Assembly: GCF_014279775.1 (NCBI RefSeq)
Contig: NZ_CP047961.1
Location: forward strand, 1,364,001 to 1,428,000
Source of the DNA: Synechococcus sp. PROS-9-1
GTDB lineage: Bacteria > Cyanobacteriota > Cyanobacteriia > PCC-6307 > Cyanobiaceae
Direction of reading: 5' to 3'
Length of the DNA: 64,000 nucleotides
Part shown: piece after piece, positions 1-8,286 of the stretch
How the letters are laid out: the number at the start of each line of letters is the position of its first letter
Position numbering within the stretch: position 1 is the first letter of the stretch
Made by a program: the position numbers and the translations under genes
The notes under the pieces: generated by a model
Databases searched by the model: none
The model's input: the letters and a program-made list of their open reading frames with translations, nothing else
Told to the model about the DNA's origin: nothing

Positions 1-121
1 TCGATCACAGGTGAAGACCTGCTGGTTGTCCGCTTCCCAAGCCAAGACCAACCTGAAGTATCGATCACGGATTGAAGCGGGGCTAGGTCGCATTCAGAAT
101 GAGGAACCATCTCTCGAGCCC

Positions 122-253
122 ATGACCCTCAATCAATTTTTGATCTTCTTGGTCATAGGCATCGCGATAGCGGTTCTAACAAGTGCAACCTGGATTTGGT
201 GGATACTCGCAATTTGCACGGCTTTAGTTGTATTCAGACTATTAAGGAAATAA
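122..253 (+). CDS. Small hydrophobic protein (43 aa), hypothetical
   Basis: Predicted protein of 43 residues, almost entirely hydrophobic from residue 6 to 38, ending in a basic tail (RLLRK), so probably one or two membrane-spanning helices with the tail in the cytoplasm. The ATG at 122 is preferred because the upstream in-frame extension (from 11) is polar and unlike a leader. It ends 11 bases before the next gene on the same strand, so the two could be co-transcribed. I do not recognise a family; it may be spurious. Confidence 0.35.
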   Translation: MTLNQFLIFLVIGIAIAVLTSATWIWWILAICTALVVFRLLRK

Positions 254-264
254 TTTTTCATTCA

Positions 265-897
265 ATGATGACAACACAACTAACGGCGATTAATTGGGCA
301 AAAGTGCTCACAATTGCAGTCATTGCAGTTTTAATTGCACTTTTTGGCATTAATGGGCAAAGGCAGATTCTTTACGCGTGCATGCACATCAGTTATTGCG
401 TATGGTGGTTACTCGAGCAAAAAATTTATCCTGATCGTTGCAAGCAGATTTTCACAGAAAAAGTAGATGCAGTTGGCTTCATAGGCGCTTTGTTGATCGT
501 GGGTGTCTTTTATTCACTTCCAGCATTCTTGGCCTTCACCAATCCAACGGAATTATCTATCGCAGCTACTGCAACAGCAATCCCACTTTTTTACTTTGGC
601 AGCCTGATCAATACCGCCGCCGACATCCAGAAAACAACAGCTAAAGCCAGTGAGGCCGGGTTAGTTCGCACTGGGATCTGGAGTGGAGTACGGCATGTTA
701 ATTACACGGGTGATTTAATGCGCTACTTAAGTTTCAGCGTGGTAGCAGGGTCCCTATGGGCATTTCTAGTACCACTCTCGATTCTCGTCTTATATGTTCA
801 GCGTATTCGAGCCAAAGAAGCATTAATGAGAAGCAAATATCAGGACTTTTCAGATTACAAATCAACAAGTTTTCGATTGATCCCTGGAATTTGGTAA
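265..897 (+). CDS. Isoprenylcysteine methyltransferase / DUF1295-like membrane protein
   Basis: A 210-residue polytopic membrane protein with about five hydrophobic segments. The C-terminal third carries the pattern shared by isoprenylcysteine carboxyl methyltransferases and the steroid-reductase-like DUF1295 group: a GVRHVNYTGD block (around residues 139-148), then a hydrophobic pair, then an EALMRSKYQDFSDYK stretch near the end. Members of this superfamily bind an S-adenosylmethionine or NADPH cofactor at the membrane face, but the substrate here cannot be deduced. The ATG pair at 265/268 is chosen; an in-frame start at 196 would overlap the preceding small gene. It is followed after 10 bases by the YccF gene. 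Confidence 0.7.
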   Translation: MMTTQLTAINWAKVLTIAVIAVLIALFGINGQRQILYACMHISYCVWWLLEQKIYPDRCKQIFTEKVDAVGFIGALLIVGVFYSLPAFLAFTNPTELSIAATATAIPLFYFGSLINTAADIQKTTAKASEAGLVRTGIWSGVRHVNYTGDLMRYLSFSVVAGSLWAFLVPLSILVLYVQRIRAKEALMRSKYQDFSDYKSTSFRLIPGIW

Positions 898-907
898 GAA
901 TGAGTTC

Positions 908-1318
908 ATGTTCAGATCCATTCTCAATATTCTTTGGGTCGTCTTAGGTGGCCTGCCTATGGCCTTGGGCTGGTGGCTGGCGGGACTTGTCTCTGCCATC
1001 AGCATCGTGGGTCTGCCATGGAGCCGATCATGTTTTGTGATTGGGAGATTTGCTCTGTGGCCTTTTGGTTTTGAAGCCATCAACCGTCTCGACCTAAGCG
1101 GACGTGTTGATCTAGGCACCGGTCCGATGGGTCTGATCGGAAATGTGATTTGGTTTTTAGTGGCTGGCTGGTGGCTGGCGATTGGCCATCTCACATCGGC
1201 ACTCGCCTGCTTCGTCTCCATCATTGGAATCCCCTTCGGAATTCAGCACATCAAACTTGCTCTCATTGCCATAGCTCCGATCGGAATGACGATCGTTCCA
1301 GCCCATCGCACTGACTAA
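908..1318 (+). CDS. YccF (DUF307) family inner-membrane protein
   Basis: A 136-residue protein with two repeats of the YccF domain: each half has a hydrophobic helix followed by an Ile-(V/I)-Gly-(L/I)-Pro turn (SIVGLPW near residue 33, SIIGIPFG near residue 106) and an aromatic FxLWPFG element. This internal duplication is characteristic of the family. Function is unknown; members are small cytoplasmic-membrane proteins. It lies directly downstream of the DUF1295-like gene and a 37-codon membrane gene follows 32 bases later, suggesting a run of co-directional membrane-protein genes. Confidence 0.85.
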   Translation: MFRSILNILWVVLGGLPMALGWWLAGLVSAISIVGLPWSRSCFVIGRFALWPFGFEAINRLDLSGRVDLGTGPMGLIGNVIWFLVAGWWLAIGHLTSALACFVSIIGIPFGIQHIKLALIAIAPIGMTIVPAHRTD

Positions 1319-1350
1319 TGGCAAGGAGCTAACCCCAAGGAACAGAATCT

Positions 1351-1464
1351 ATGGATCCAGAAGTACGACAATTGGTGATCGGACAGCTCCTGGTGATCGT
1401 GATCCCCGTTGGGACCCTGTTTGCAATCTGGATCAACATGCTGCGATGGAAAAGAAATCGTTGA
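1351..1464 (+). CDS. Small single-helix membrane protein (37 aa), hypothetical
   Basis: Thirty-seven residues: an acidic N-terminus (MDPEVRQ), one hydrophobic helix (about residues 8-30) and a strongly basic end (LRWKRNR), the arrangement expected for a small single-span protein with its C-terminus in the cytoplasm or stroma side. An AAGGA element sits about 8 bases before the ATG. It resembles the small accessory subunits of photosynthetic complexes in size and topology only; no named subunit is recognised. Confidence 0.5.
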   Translation: MDPEVRQLVIGQLLVIVIPVGTLFAIWINMLRWKRNR

Positions 1465-1557
1465 GGGAGGGGATAAGACAGCTTGCAACTGATGTGGTCC
1501 GACAAGGCATCCGTTGCCAAGCTGCAAACAACGAGCATGACAATAATCAGAATCGCA

Positions 1558-1785
1558 ATGAACATTCCTAGCGAATTTCAAGCCTTCTCCAACGTCCACG
1601 CCATCAGAGACGGCAGTGCTTTCATTAATGTGCTCGGTTGGATGTGGAGCGAAGACAAAGGCATCCAATATCTGGCCTGGGACGGGAGCATCTATTCAGC
1701 GAGTTCCATTGACGGGATCAGCCCGCAGGCTTCACACCAGTTGTATCGAACAGCTAACTCCCTGGAAAAGCTGGCGGAACAGTAG
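1558..1785 (+). CDS. Hypothetical protein (75 aa)
   Basis: A 75-residue soluble-looking protein rich in Ser, Ala and aromatic residues (GWMWSEDKG, QYLAWDG). The frame is open from 1483, with in-frame ATGs at 1483, 1537 and 1558; the last is chosen because residues from that point have ordinary protein composition. No family recognised. It follows the 37-aa membrane gene on the same strand with a gap of about 90 bases. Confidence 0.45.
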   Translation: MNIPSEFQAFSNVHAIRDGSAFINVLGWMWSEDKGIQYLAWDGSIYSASSIDGISPQASHQLYRTANSLEKLAEQ

Positions 1786-1975
1786 GGAAAAGCGCAACAA
1801 TAAGAGCCAGGAAGCCTGACAGCTAAATCCCCAAAAAGCCTGCAAGGACTGGAAAAGCTGCTTTGAAAGCTCAATTCAAAAGCGAAGACATAAAAGCAGT
1901 TGATTGAGCAGTGAAACAAGGGTTGCAAATTCAAGTCAAGACGTGCCAGAACAAAGGGACATAGGCCTTTGGCAG

Positions 1976-2206
1976 ATGACAAGCACAGCTCAACGCACAA
2001 TTGAAGCCCAAACAGGGGAAGACATGCTGATTGATGCCTTACGAGGGATCAAAACAAAGCAAGAGCTGATGCTCTTGCAAAGCCGGCTGAACTCGAACCC
2101 AGCCAATCCCCCCCTGTTCAATTGGGTTTGCAATTTATTGATCGAACGAAGGATCTCACGAGGGCTGGCCGCAAGGGTTTTATCCCAATTGCATGCAGCT
2201 GGGTAA
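1976..2206 (+). CDS. Hypothetical protein (76 aa), helical
   Basis: A 76-residue charged, probably all-helical protein: an acidic N-terminal half (EAQTGEDMLIDALRG), then Lys/Gln/Leu-rich helices and a C-terminal amphipathic helix with several Arg (LLIERRISRGLAARVL). The frame remains open back to a TTG at 1904, but the ATG at 1976 begins the better-structured part. No family recognised. It is the last gene before a 360-base gap leading to the CyAbrB regulator. Confidence 0.5.
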   Translation: MTSTAQRTIEAQTGEDMLIDALRGIKTKQELMLLQSRLNSNPANPPLFNWVCNLLIERRISRGLAARVLSQLHAAG

Positions 2207-2566
2207 CCAAGCTGAGACCAGAAACAGCTGGATCCTCATGCATCCCTGTTCCACCCGATCGCTTTGAACACACAACCCAGAAGCCAACACATCAGTGGCA
2301 TGGATAGAACAAGCTGAATACAGAAGAGCCCAGAGGCATAAGGACCTAAACAACAACAGCGACAACGCTTGAACTCAGAACAGAAAAGAAGCCAAGAAAA
2401 ACTGCCAACACAACACTGGATACTGCAGCTCGAGCAGTCAAAATCCGTAGAAAACAACCAAGTGGAAAAACAACTTCATCAACACAACAAGAGCCGAAAA
2501 TAAAATACACAAAAGAAAAGAAACTCGGTCAAAATAGTTGACGTAGATGAGGAGGAGCTGTTAGTA
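2207..2566. other. Intergenic leader region upstream of cyAbrB
   Basis: About 360 bases without a convincing gene. Two minus-strand open frames here have Cys/Leu-rich, non-protein-like translations and are read as shadows. The region is A-rich on the plus strand in its last 150 bases and probably contains the promoter and a long 5' leader of the downstream regulator. A TTGACG sequence lies at about 2539 but no partner box is clear. Confidence 0.4.
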
Positions 2567-2956
2567 ATGGTTTATTCAGGCTTTACCCAAATGCTTACTG
2601 GTGTTGATCTTCTCGCCAAGGTTAAAGATCTTGGCGATGTGTCCAAAACCGATTTAGCCACTCAGTGCGGCTACGTTTCACAAAAGAAAGATGGAAGTGA
2701 TCGAGTAAATTTCACAGCCTTTTATGAAGCACTCCTGAACGCGAAAGGCATTGATCTCGGTGGCAGAGCAGGGGGGATTGGCAAAGGTGGACGCAAACTG
2801 AGCTACATCGCCAAAGTTCAAGGCAATGGAAATCTTTTGATCGGGAAAGCCTATACAGCAATGCTTGAGCTCAACCCAGGAGATAATTTCACTATCAAGT
2901 TAGGTCGAAAGCAAATTCGTCTCATCCCTGAAGGTGCGGAAGACACCGAAGAATGA
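2567..2956 (+). CDS. CyAbrB-type (AbrB-like) transcriptional regulator
   Basis: A 129-residue protein of the cyanobacterial AbrB-like family. The N-terminus (MVYSGFTQMLTGVDLL, then KTDLATQCGYVS) and the later LGGRAGGIGKGGR linker are family hallmarks; the C-terminal 50 residues form the swapped-hairpin-like DNA-binding part ending in GRKQIRLIP. In other cyanobacteria these proteins tune carbon/nitrogen balance genes, acting as global repressors or activators. A strong ribosome site (GAGGAGGAGC) lies 10-20 bases before the ATG. It is monocistronic, followed by a hairpin. Whether it is the CyAbrB1 or CyAbrB2 type cannot be decided without alignment. Confidence 0.9.
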   Translation: MVYSGFTQMLTGVDLLAKVKDLGDVSKTDLATQCGYVSQKKDGSDRVNFTAFYEALLNAKGIDLGGRAGGIGKGGRKLSYIAKVQGNGNLLIGKAYTAMLELNPGDNFTIKLGRKQIRLIPEGAEDTEE

Positions 2957-2981
2957 TTATTGCAAACAAAACATCAAAAAA

Positions 2982-3000
2982 AGAGGCTCACGAAGCCTCT
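2982..3000 (+). terminator. Hairpin downstream of cyAbrB
   Basis: A perfect 7-bp stem (AGAGGCT / AGCCTCT) with a 5-base loop, 25 bases after the regulator's stop codon and preceded by an A-run. The 3' side reads CTTGG, so the uridine tract is weak; it would also function in reverse because the A-run gives a T-run on the minus strand. Confidence 0.5.
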
Positions 3001-3160
3001 CTTGGTATATGTATTGAAAATGATAGGGTAAGATCGGCAGCAAGACAGTCGAAGCCTATAGATCAGAAGATTAATCAAACGAAAAACAATTTACTTATAA
3101 CGATGATTCTTAATTACAGCCAAGTAAGACACTAGATTTAAACACAATCAAGCAAAAGAA

Positions 3161-3355
3161 TCAGGCATTATCCCATTTAATTTTGCCATCAAGAAGTTCC
3201 ATAAGTTCCTCAAGCTTTTGATTCGTCACACGAACATCGGCAGCATCTGGCATGGTGCCCTCCTCAATGAGAACGTTGTAGTGCTCTCGGCACAAATTGC
3301 GCAGTTCCTGAAGGCGCTTCTTCGTAATGGTGCGCTTCTCTTCTGCTGTTGCCAT
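3161..3355 (-). CDS. Hypothetical protein (64 aa), helical
   Basis: A 64-residue charged protein, probably two helices: a basic N-terminal helix (TITKKRLQELRNLCREHYNV) and an acidic second part ending LEELMELLDGKIKW. ATG start at 3355. Convergent with cyAbrB across 200 bases. Composition is convincingly protein-like, and similar short proteins are common in marine Synechococcus, but I do not recognise a named family. Confidence 0.65.
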   Translation of the reverse strand: MATAEEKRTITKKRLQELRNLCREHYNVLIEEGTMPDAADVRVTNQKLEELMELLDGKIKWDNA

Positions 3356-3493
3356 GTTTGGATCCTTGACCTAAGCCCAGTCTGCCTTACCGACAGCAAC
3401 AGCTGACTGGACGGAGCCAGTTAGGTCATCAACCTAAAACTGAGATGCATCTCGACCAGCAACGTTCAAGCTCATCTAAGCAATCCCCAAAAG

Positions 3494-3595
3494 ATGGACA
3501 ACAATGCTGAAAGGACACAACTGGAACGAATGCATCAAGAGTGGCTAAACGCTCAGCCAATGCAACATTCTCTGGACAAAACAATAGAACCTTGA
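3494..3595 (+). CDS. Possible small protein (33 aa)
   Basis: ATG-to-TGA frame of 33 residues, polar and helical in character (NNAERTQLERMHQEWLNAQ). An AAAAG element lies just ahead of the ATG. Too short to assign; included because the residue composition is better than the alternatives in this sparse stretch. Confidence 0.25.
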   Translation: MDNNAERTQLERMHQEWLNAQPMQHSLDKTIEP

Positions 3596-4209
3596 TTAAA
3601 AAGCACACCTAGCGAACAAAACCGTGTAACAGCAGGACCTTTCAGCGCATCTATTATTAACAACCAAGTAAAATCACAGAAGTATTTCCCTTGAAAACCA
3701 TAGGAAGAAAAGGGGGAAAGCTTAATCAACCCATGAAAGCAATGGCCGGGTGTCGTCTATCATTGGCCATGACGAGTCGCCCACTTGGCGTGACGATTCC
3801 GACTCTCGAGTTCCCAACGGCGCCATTCCGTGGAAGAGGCAGGTGCCGCAGATGACATCAAGGCTGGATCGGTCCAATAGTCAGGTGAATCGAGAGTGGA
3901 TTGATGAATGGGGCAACAGGGTCCGTGGTTCACAGCGGAATAACTACATATTTTCTTTATCATGCTCCTCTGGGCCGCCGTTGCGCAATGCTCAAGCAGG
4001 AAAGAGTTCAGATGAAACACTGAACAGGGCATTCAGCAGATCTGAGTCACACAGCTAACAACAAAGCCTCCCGCACCCTGAAACCAGCGACTCAGGGGGG
4101 CACGCGGACGGGAACAACGAATTACAGAATTTCTGAAGGGCAAACTGAAGGATGAGCCTGTTCTGATTTCAAGATCCAACGTAAGCTCAAATACCTAATT
4201 AATTGGTCG
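3596..4209. other. Gene-poor stretch, no supported gene
   Basis: About 610 bases. Overlapping open frames exist on both strands between 3750 and 4058, but both translations are rich in Ser/Arg/Cys and look like chance frames; neither has a ribosome site. No RNA gene or strong hairpin was recognised. A short GC-rich element (about 4076-4108) is visible but is not a clear terminator. Confidence 0.4.
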
Positions 4210-4371
4210 ATGTCCGCACCTCTTCAAAAATACGAATTGTCGTCGATGAAGTGGGCGTCAAATGGAGAACTCTCTACCCATGACATCCATAAGCTGCTCA
4301 GCAAAATGAGTCAGGCACAAGCCATTGAACGCCAAACCCAGTGCCTTGAACCAATAGAAATTCCAAAATAA
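4210..4371 (+). CDS. Small hypothetical protein (53 aa)
   Basis: Fifty-three residues, ATG to TAA, with normal protein composition: SAPLQKYELSSMKWASNG, then a helix-like HDIHKLLSKMSQAQAIERQ and a short tail. The start is an ATG with no strong ribosome site upstream. No family recognised. It lies in the orphan-rich region together with several others of the same size. Confidence 0.45.
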   Translation: MSAPLQKYELSSMKWASNGELSTHDIHKLLSKMSQAQAIERQTQCLEPIEIPK

Positions 4372-4419
4372 TCTCATCAGCAGTGCTCGGCGGATCATTC
4401 AAACTCTTCTCATAAGCCC

Positions 4420-4506
4420 ATGGCGATTAAAGCGAAACTAAATAAAAAATACAGAAATGCGTCGGAACAAGTAAAAAGTCTTTCTGATCCCAAGGTTATT
4501 CAGTAG
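4420..4506 (+). CDS. Possible tiny basic protein (28 aa)
   Basis: ATG-to-TAG frame of 28 residues with a lysine-rich start (AIKAKLNKKYRNASEQ). It ends 54 bases before the next small gene. Either a very small protein or the decayed front part of a longer gene; evidence is weak. Confidence 0.2.
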   Translation: MAIKAKLNKKYRNASEQVKSLSDPKVIQ

Positions 4507-4560
4507 ATCCCACACATTTGCCCCGATCGAGGCCAAAATATCGATAACGCTGATGTCTTG

Positions 4561-4758
4561 ATGTACACGATTGAACACTTGTCCGAGGAAAGCTGGACAC
4601 CTGAGGTGACCAGAGAAACCGAGTTCAAAGCATTTGTAGATGCTCGGACAAAATGTATGGCCACAGGGAAAATTTATAGGGTTGTGGACGACAAGCACAA
4701 TGTGAGGTATACAATCACACTGGATGCATGCAAAAAGCAACTATTTTCAAATCACTAA
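4561..4758 (+). CDS. Small protein of the MYxIxxLS family (65 aa), copy 1
   Basis: Sixty-five residues beginning MYTIEHLSEESWTPE and continuing RETEFKAFVDAR, with a C-terminal beta-like part (KIYRVVDDKHNVRYTITL). The first 29 residues align without gaps to the protein encoded at 9018-9224 on the minus strand: both have MYxIxxLS, a Trp at residue 12, a Glu at residue 20 followed by a hydrophobic residue, and Ala-Phe. They are therefore paralogues. Function unknown. A TTG immediately before the ATG is ignored. Confidence 0.6.
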   Translation: MYTIEHLSEESWTPEVTRETEFKAFVDARTKCMATGKIYRVVDDKHNVRYTITLDACKKQLFSNH

Positions 4759-4777
4759 CAACTATTTCTAAAAATCA

Positions 4778-4918
4778 TTACGGCAAGGCCGGCATAGCCT
4801 CTTGAAGTTCAGAAGAGGAGTCTAAATCGCTAACTCCACGAGTTAGCTGAAACGCCAAAATCGCAAAGCCAAGAAAGGCAATAATAACGATTACAAGTAA
4901 AATTTTTGTAGGAGTCAT
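4778..4918 (-). CDS. Small single-span membrane protein (46 aa)
   Basis: Forty-six residues, ATG at 4918, TAA at 4778. One hydrophobic helix (ILLVIVIIAFLGFAILAF, residues 6-23) follows a short MTPTK start, then a polar acidic tail (SDLDSSSELQEAMP). This is the layout of a small anchored protein with a soluble tail. It is convergent with the preceding 65-aa gene, 19 bases apart. No family name recognised. Confidence 0.55.
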   Translation of the reverse strand: MTPTKILLVIVIIAFLGFAILAFQLTRGVSDLDSSSELQEAMPALP

Positions 4919-5075
4919 AAAGAGAACAAGATTGAATCAACTATAGGAAGAATTTAAAAAAATCTAAGTCAATGAAACATCCCAACAAATTAGCAAGCAC
5001 ATATCAAGCAAATTAGACCTAACAAAAAACTAGGTAGCATTAAAATAGCCCCTTATATAACAGAATGAAAGATAT

Positions 5076-5279
5076 ATGAGCAAACGGGGGCAAGTCAATC
5101 TGGAAAATTATGGACAAGAGAAAGTCACCATTGAACAAATCCAATACGGCAGGTTGAGTAGGTACAAAAAAACCGCTCAATACAAGAACGGTCATCTACC
5201 AAGCAATCCCCATCACCCGGCCTTTTACACCACATTGAGATGTGATGCGCAGATCATAGTAACGACATACACCAAATGA
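5076..5279 (+). CDS. Possible hypothetical protein (67 aa)
   Basis: An ATG-initiated frame of 67 residues; the N-terminal half (KRGQVNLENYGQEKVTIEQIQ) is protein-like, the C-terminal part (NPHHPAFYTTLRCD) less so. No ribosome site and no recognised family. Could be a chance frame in AT-rich sequence. Confidence 0.25.
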   Translation: MSKRGQVNLENYGQEKVTIEQIQYGRLSRYKKTAQYKNGHLPSNPHHPAFYTTLRCDAQIIVTTYTK

Positions 5280-5541
5280 GCATGAGTATCGATTTACTCA
5301 AGATTGTGACTACATTGTGTAAAGCTATGAAAACGGGCAATAGCTAATAAAACCGTTGGTGTGCTGAGATAACACTACACATACATATTCAGCAGCAAAA
5401 TTCAAAACTTCGCCAAGTCGCGATACCGAAGCAATATCAATTGATGGCCAGAAATTCATATAAGTGCTATCAACCATTGATCATCTCGACAAAAACACAA
5501 TTAGCTTAATCAAGGCCAAATAATACAACCAGAAGAAGCAA

Positions 5542-5757
5542 TCAAATTGGCACAATTGAATACTCTATTCTCTCGTCAGAGCAGCATAAATCTCCATAAA
5601 AGCGCTCTAGTTCATCATAGGCATCATCGTAACAAACAAATTGCATCTTGGTGATCGGATCTTCCTGAAAATCGTCCCGAACGATGTGATACAAAGGAAC
5701 AATCGGATTTAGCTTTTTTGCACTCGAACGCATGGTTTCAAAAGAGTCATTTTCCAT
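5542..5757 (-). CDS. Hypothetical protein (71 aa), acidic
   Basis: Seventy-one residues from the ATG at 5757. The protein has a Lys/Pro-containing start, then YHIVRDDFQEDPITKMQF and an acidic aromatic helix (YDDAYDELERFYGDL), finishing with a predicted beta strand. The frame extends to 5784 but those residues (Cys/His-rich) look untranslated. No family recognised; the alternation of short strands and helix suggests a small folded domain. Confidence 0.55.
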   Translation of the reverse strand: MENDSFETMRSSAKKLNPIVPLYHIVRDDFQEDPITKMQFVCYDDAYDELERFYGDLCCSDERIEYSIVPI

Positions 5758-5958
5758 ATAAATACAATGCAAACAAAGAATCACTCTAGGTCATTAATAG
5801 GCCAATGACAATTAACGCAAAACAGCAAGGAGTAAGTCGATCAATCAAATACTATTATGAACCCAAGGAAGTCTCACTCTAAACAAAGTTCAACGCAAGT
5901 TAGACACAAAGCATAAGGGGCTATTGGACGTACTCAAACGAAACTCGCGTCTAAACCA

Positions 5959-6243
5959 TCAAGAGACAACGACACCCTTTCCGGAATAGAAAGCAACCCG
6001 ATAACGAATGGCTTCTGCATCAGGCTTTGGTGTCTCATAACTCCATGCCACATTCGTAATAATCTGATCGTCAACAATCAAGTCCCAGTAGCGTGCTGTA
6101 CCCTTCCAACCACACACCGATGTATGTCTAGAGTCGCGAAAGTATTGGAGATGCAGGGCATCACGAGGGAAATAAGCATTTCCATCCACATAAACGATAT
6201 CATCGCTTATGGCCAGAATGCTACCGTTAAAAATTGCTTTCAT
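5959..6243 (-). CDS. DUF427 domain protein
   Basis: Ninety-four residues from the ATG at 6243. The family signature is visible: an N-terminal MKAIFNG strand, AISDD, FPRDAL, then C-G-W-K-G-TARYWDL with the conserved Trp-Lys-Gly and Tyr-Trp, followed by VAWSYETPKPDAE and a final strand. DUF427 proteins are small single-domain beta proteins (tyrosyl/Trp-rich fold) of unknown biochemical role, sometimes linked to nucleotide handling. An upstream in-frame ATG pair at 6276 would add 11 residues and is less likely. Confidence 0.85.
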   Translation of the reverse strand: MKAIFNGSILAISDDIVYVDGNAYFPRDALHLQYFRDSRHTSVCGWKGTARYWDLIVDDQIITNVAWSYETPKPDAEAIRYRVAFYSGKGVVVS

Positions 6244-6265
6244 TGCGAACAGTCTTTTTACCATA

Positions 6266-6460
6266 TTAAGTAGCAATATGCTGAGGTGTGCGAATTGGCA
6301 TCACACATCCAATGGATCGGAGGAAACCGTAAGGAATAACCAATAGAATGAGATTGCATACAACAAGCACCAGTGAAGATAATAAAGCCAACTCAGCTTG
6401 TGTCAAATAAGACAAAAAGATTAATACACTAAAAAAGGTATCTGGAAGGTGCGGCAGCAA
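6266..6460 (-). CDS. Possible small membrane protein (64 aa)
   Basis: Sixty-four residues with two hydrophobic helices (about residues 10-30 and 30-48) separated by a short polar turn. It sits just upstream of and co-directional with the DUF427 gene. No ribosome site is obvious and AT-rich DNA often gives such frames, so confidence is low. Confidence 0.3.
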   Translation of the reverse strand: MLPHLPDTFFSVLIFLSYLTQAELALLSSLVLVVCNLILLVIPYGFLRSIGCVMPIRTPQHIAT

Positions 6461-6654
6461 TACTCAAGCCATATCAAACAATCACAAGAGATCTGGTTAG
6501 TGTTAGCAACGAAAACGTAACGACATCAAAAGAGCAGACAATGCAACAAGTCTTTATTCTCTGCAAAAATCTATTTCGATCTGAAAAGGAACGGACACAA
6601 AACGGACGCAATGCCCAGATGCTGACCTAGACCATGGATAACTGAGTCAATCCA

Positions 6655-6819
6655 GTGGCCTTTCTCAGCAGAATCTGCGCAACATCCAAGGGTTCAACAA
6701 TCGATGCCGTTGGGAATGGGAAATATCGAGTGTGTGACAAGGAATTCACATGCTCAGAGGTTGTTGGGTTATGGAAAGCCTATGAAATGCTTAAAGCTAA
6801 GGAACAGCGAGTGAGCTAA
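6655..6819 (+). pseudogene. Decayed fragment of a small protein gene
   Basis: The frame ending at the TAA at 6817-6819 encodes a good-looking C-terminal segment (GNGKYRVCDKEFTCSEVVG, then LWKAYEMLKAKEQRVS). There is no ATG in frame; a stop lies at 6643-6645 and the only plausible starts are GTG at 6655 or none. The tail looks like the end of a genuine protein whose front has been lost. Origin unidentified. Confidence 0.3.
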
Positions 6820-6938
6820 CAGATGTATGAGCGTCCATACAACTGAACAGACTTCCACTTAGACCAAGCTTGTACATAGCGACAGTTATAAGAGAAGAAC
6901 AAAGTCATGATCTCCCACCCAGGTCATAGGTCCATGGA

Positions 6939-7316
6939 TCAATAACATGCATCACCCTGCTTTAGCTTATAAGCAGCTTCAGGATGTGCGTTCTTCCAAA
7001 TAACACAATTCTTCTGTTCTTTCGACAAACTTTTGAATGTCTTGACTGCAGAAGAGCCGGATGGTTGATCTGTATTTTCTAATTGTTTTATATCTGCTGC
7101 TTGAGGGTTAGAGACATTGGGATACTCACTATCAGGAGATAATTCACTCAAGTAAGGCTTAGACTCAGGATTACTCACTTCCTTGGGGGAATCCAGCTGA
7201 ATCTCACTGTTTAAGGTGTGTCCAATTAAAAGTGAACCAACGGAGAACCCAACCAAAGAGAAGCCTATTCCTACCAATAATTCCATCCTATTTGCTGGGC
7301 GTAATCGTTTAAGCAT
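6939..7316 (-). CDS. Membrane-anchored hypothetical protein (125 aa)
   Basis: A 125-residue protein with a basic start (MLKRLRPANR), one hydrophobic helix (about residues 13-33), a long Ser/Pro/Glu/Asn-rich and probably disordered middle, and a compact C-terminal part (KEQKNCVIWKNAHPEAAYKLKQGDACY) containing two cysteines that could form a disulphide. The topology suggests an N-terminal anchor with the tail outside the cytoplasm. No family recognised. Confidence 0.55.
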   Translation of the reverse strand: MLKRLRPANRMELLVGIGFSLVGFSVGSLLIGHTLNSEIQLDSPKEVSNPESKPYLSELSPDSEYPNVSNPQAADIKQLENTDQPSGSSAVKTFKSLSKEQKNCVIWKNAHPEAAYKLKQGDACY

Positions 7317-7783
7317 ATTCTTCCCATATACGTTATCAATATACTAAAAACGGGATCAATTTTCAACTAGGTGTAGTAATGAAAAACAATCAAGATATTT
7401 CAAGAAGTAAGCAAAAACTCCTAATCGTGCCTTGCTCTGATTAGCGCGAAACAAATGGATTCCGCACAAAGATCATAACGACGCATCTCGAAGATGGAGA
7501 TCGTGATCAAATCTTGAACATCTTTCGTAGAATACAAGATTTAAGTTAGGCGCAATCAATCTCGAATGAATGGGAGGGTAAGATATTTATGCAAGATAAA
7601 AGTTGTCAAGACCATTGCAAAAGTGAAAACTTGCCCCTACGCAATTCATGAAATAATTAGCTTGACCGAAGAAAATTCATGCCGATCTGACAGGAATGAG
7701 CGATTGATCTATGCACTTTAAAATCTGGATGCATTAGTCATCCCAGTGAATAGAGGCATTCGATTCGCCAAGCCAAATCGTGA
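7317..7783. other. Gene-poor stretch, no supported gene
   Basis: About 470 bases, AT-rich, with only frames shorter than 25 codons. It includes the start region of the membrane-anchored protein on the left and the 3' side of the next minus-strand gene on the right. No hairpin or RNA gene recognised. Confidence 0.4.
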
Positions 7784-8023
7784 TCAGCTGTGACGTCCGA
7801 GAGGTTCAATCCAGTCCACTAGGACCTCACGATGATGTAGCCAGCGCTTCGAGACCCGGCACCCGAGATTAACTTGACCGTCATCCATGAGACGACCCAA
7901 GCGAATGGCAGCTGCTTCTTCAGGCCGCGAAAATGTCTGCAAATGATCAGTCAACCAAGTGACCTCATCTTCCGTAATTACCCCAGTGGAGAGGGTTTCG
8001 AGCACGAGTTCGCCAACAGTCAT
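7784..8023 (-). CDS. Hypothetical protein (79 aa)
   Basis: Seventy-nine residues from the ATG at 8023: MTVGELVLETLSTGVITEDE, then a Trp-containing helix (VTWLTDHLQTFSRPEEAAAIRLGRL) and a basic C-terminus with two His-Trp elements (RWLHHREVLVDWIEPLG). The 19 residues upstream in the open frame are excluded because MTVGEL starts the folded region. Likely a conserved picocyanobacterial orphan family; function unknown. Confidence 0.7.
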   Translation of the reverse strand: MTVGELVLETLSTGVITEDEVTWLTDHLQTFSRPEEAAAIRLGRLMDDGQVNLGCRVSKRWLHHREVLVDWIEPLGRHS

Positions 8024-8127
8024 GGGGTTTGTAACGATTTCGTTACATCCTGGCGCCTCGCTCGGCCAACCGTGGCCCACGGTCCTAATGAAGAGTTTTT
8101 AAGATTGCTAGATCAATAGGCAATTCC

Positions 8128-8286
8128 ATGCAAGCTACTCTTGCCCAGCAATTCGAAACAGAGGCAATCAAGCGTCAAATCGACTCCTCAACTGACGTAG
8201 CGGAGCTGAAAGAGCTTGCCAAACATCTTGCAGATCTCTACTTAAAGCAACGCGTTGCCACTGCTTGGGTGATTGCAAATAAATGA
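8128..8286 (+). CDS. Small helical protein (52 aa)
   Basis: Fifty-two residues, ATG to TGA, almost entirely helical in composition: QATLAQQFETEAIKRQID, then VAELKELAKHLADLYLKQR and a short hydrophobic end. The heptad-like Leu spacing suggests a helical hairpin. It is divergent from the 79-aa gene with about 100 bases between the starts, enough for promoters on both strands. Confidence 0.6.
   Translation: MQATLAQQFETEAIKRQIDSSTDVAELKELAKHLADLYLKQRVATAWVIANK

Noticed and set aside
862-1224. Minus-strand frame of 120 codons
   Set aside because: It is antisense to the YccF gene, which has clear family features.
3750-4058. Overlapping open frames on both strands (about 90-100 codons)
   Set aside because: Ser/Arg/Cys-rich translations, no ribosome sites and no family pattern.
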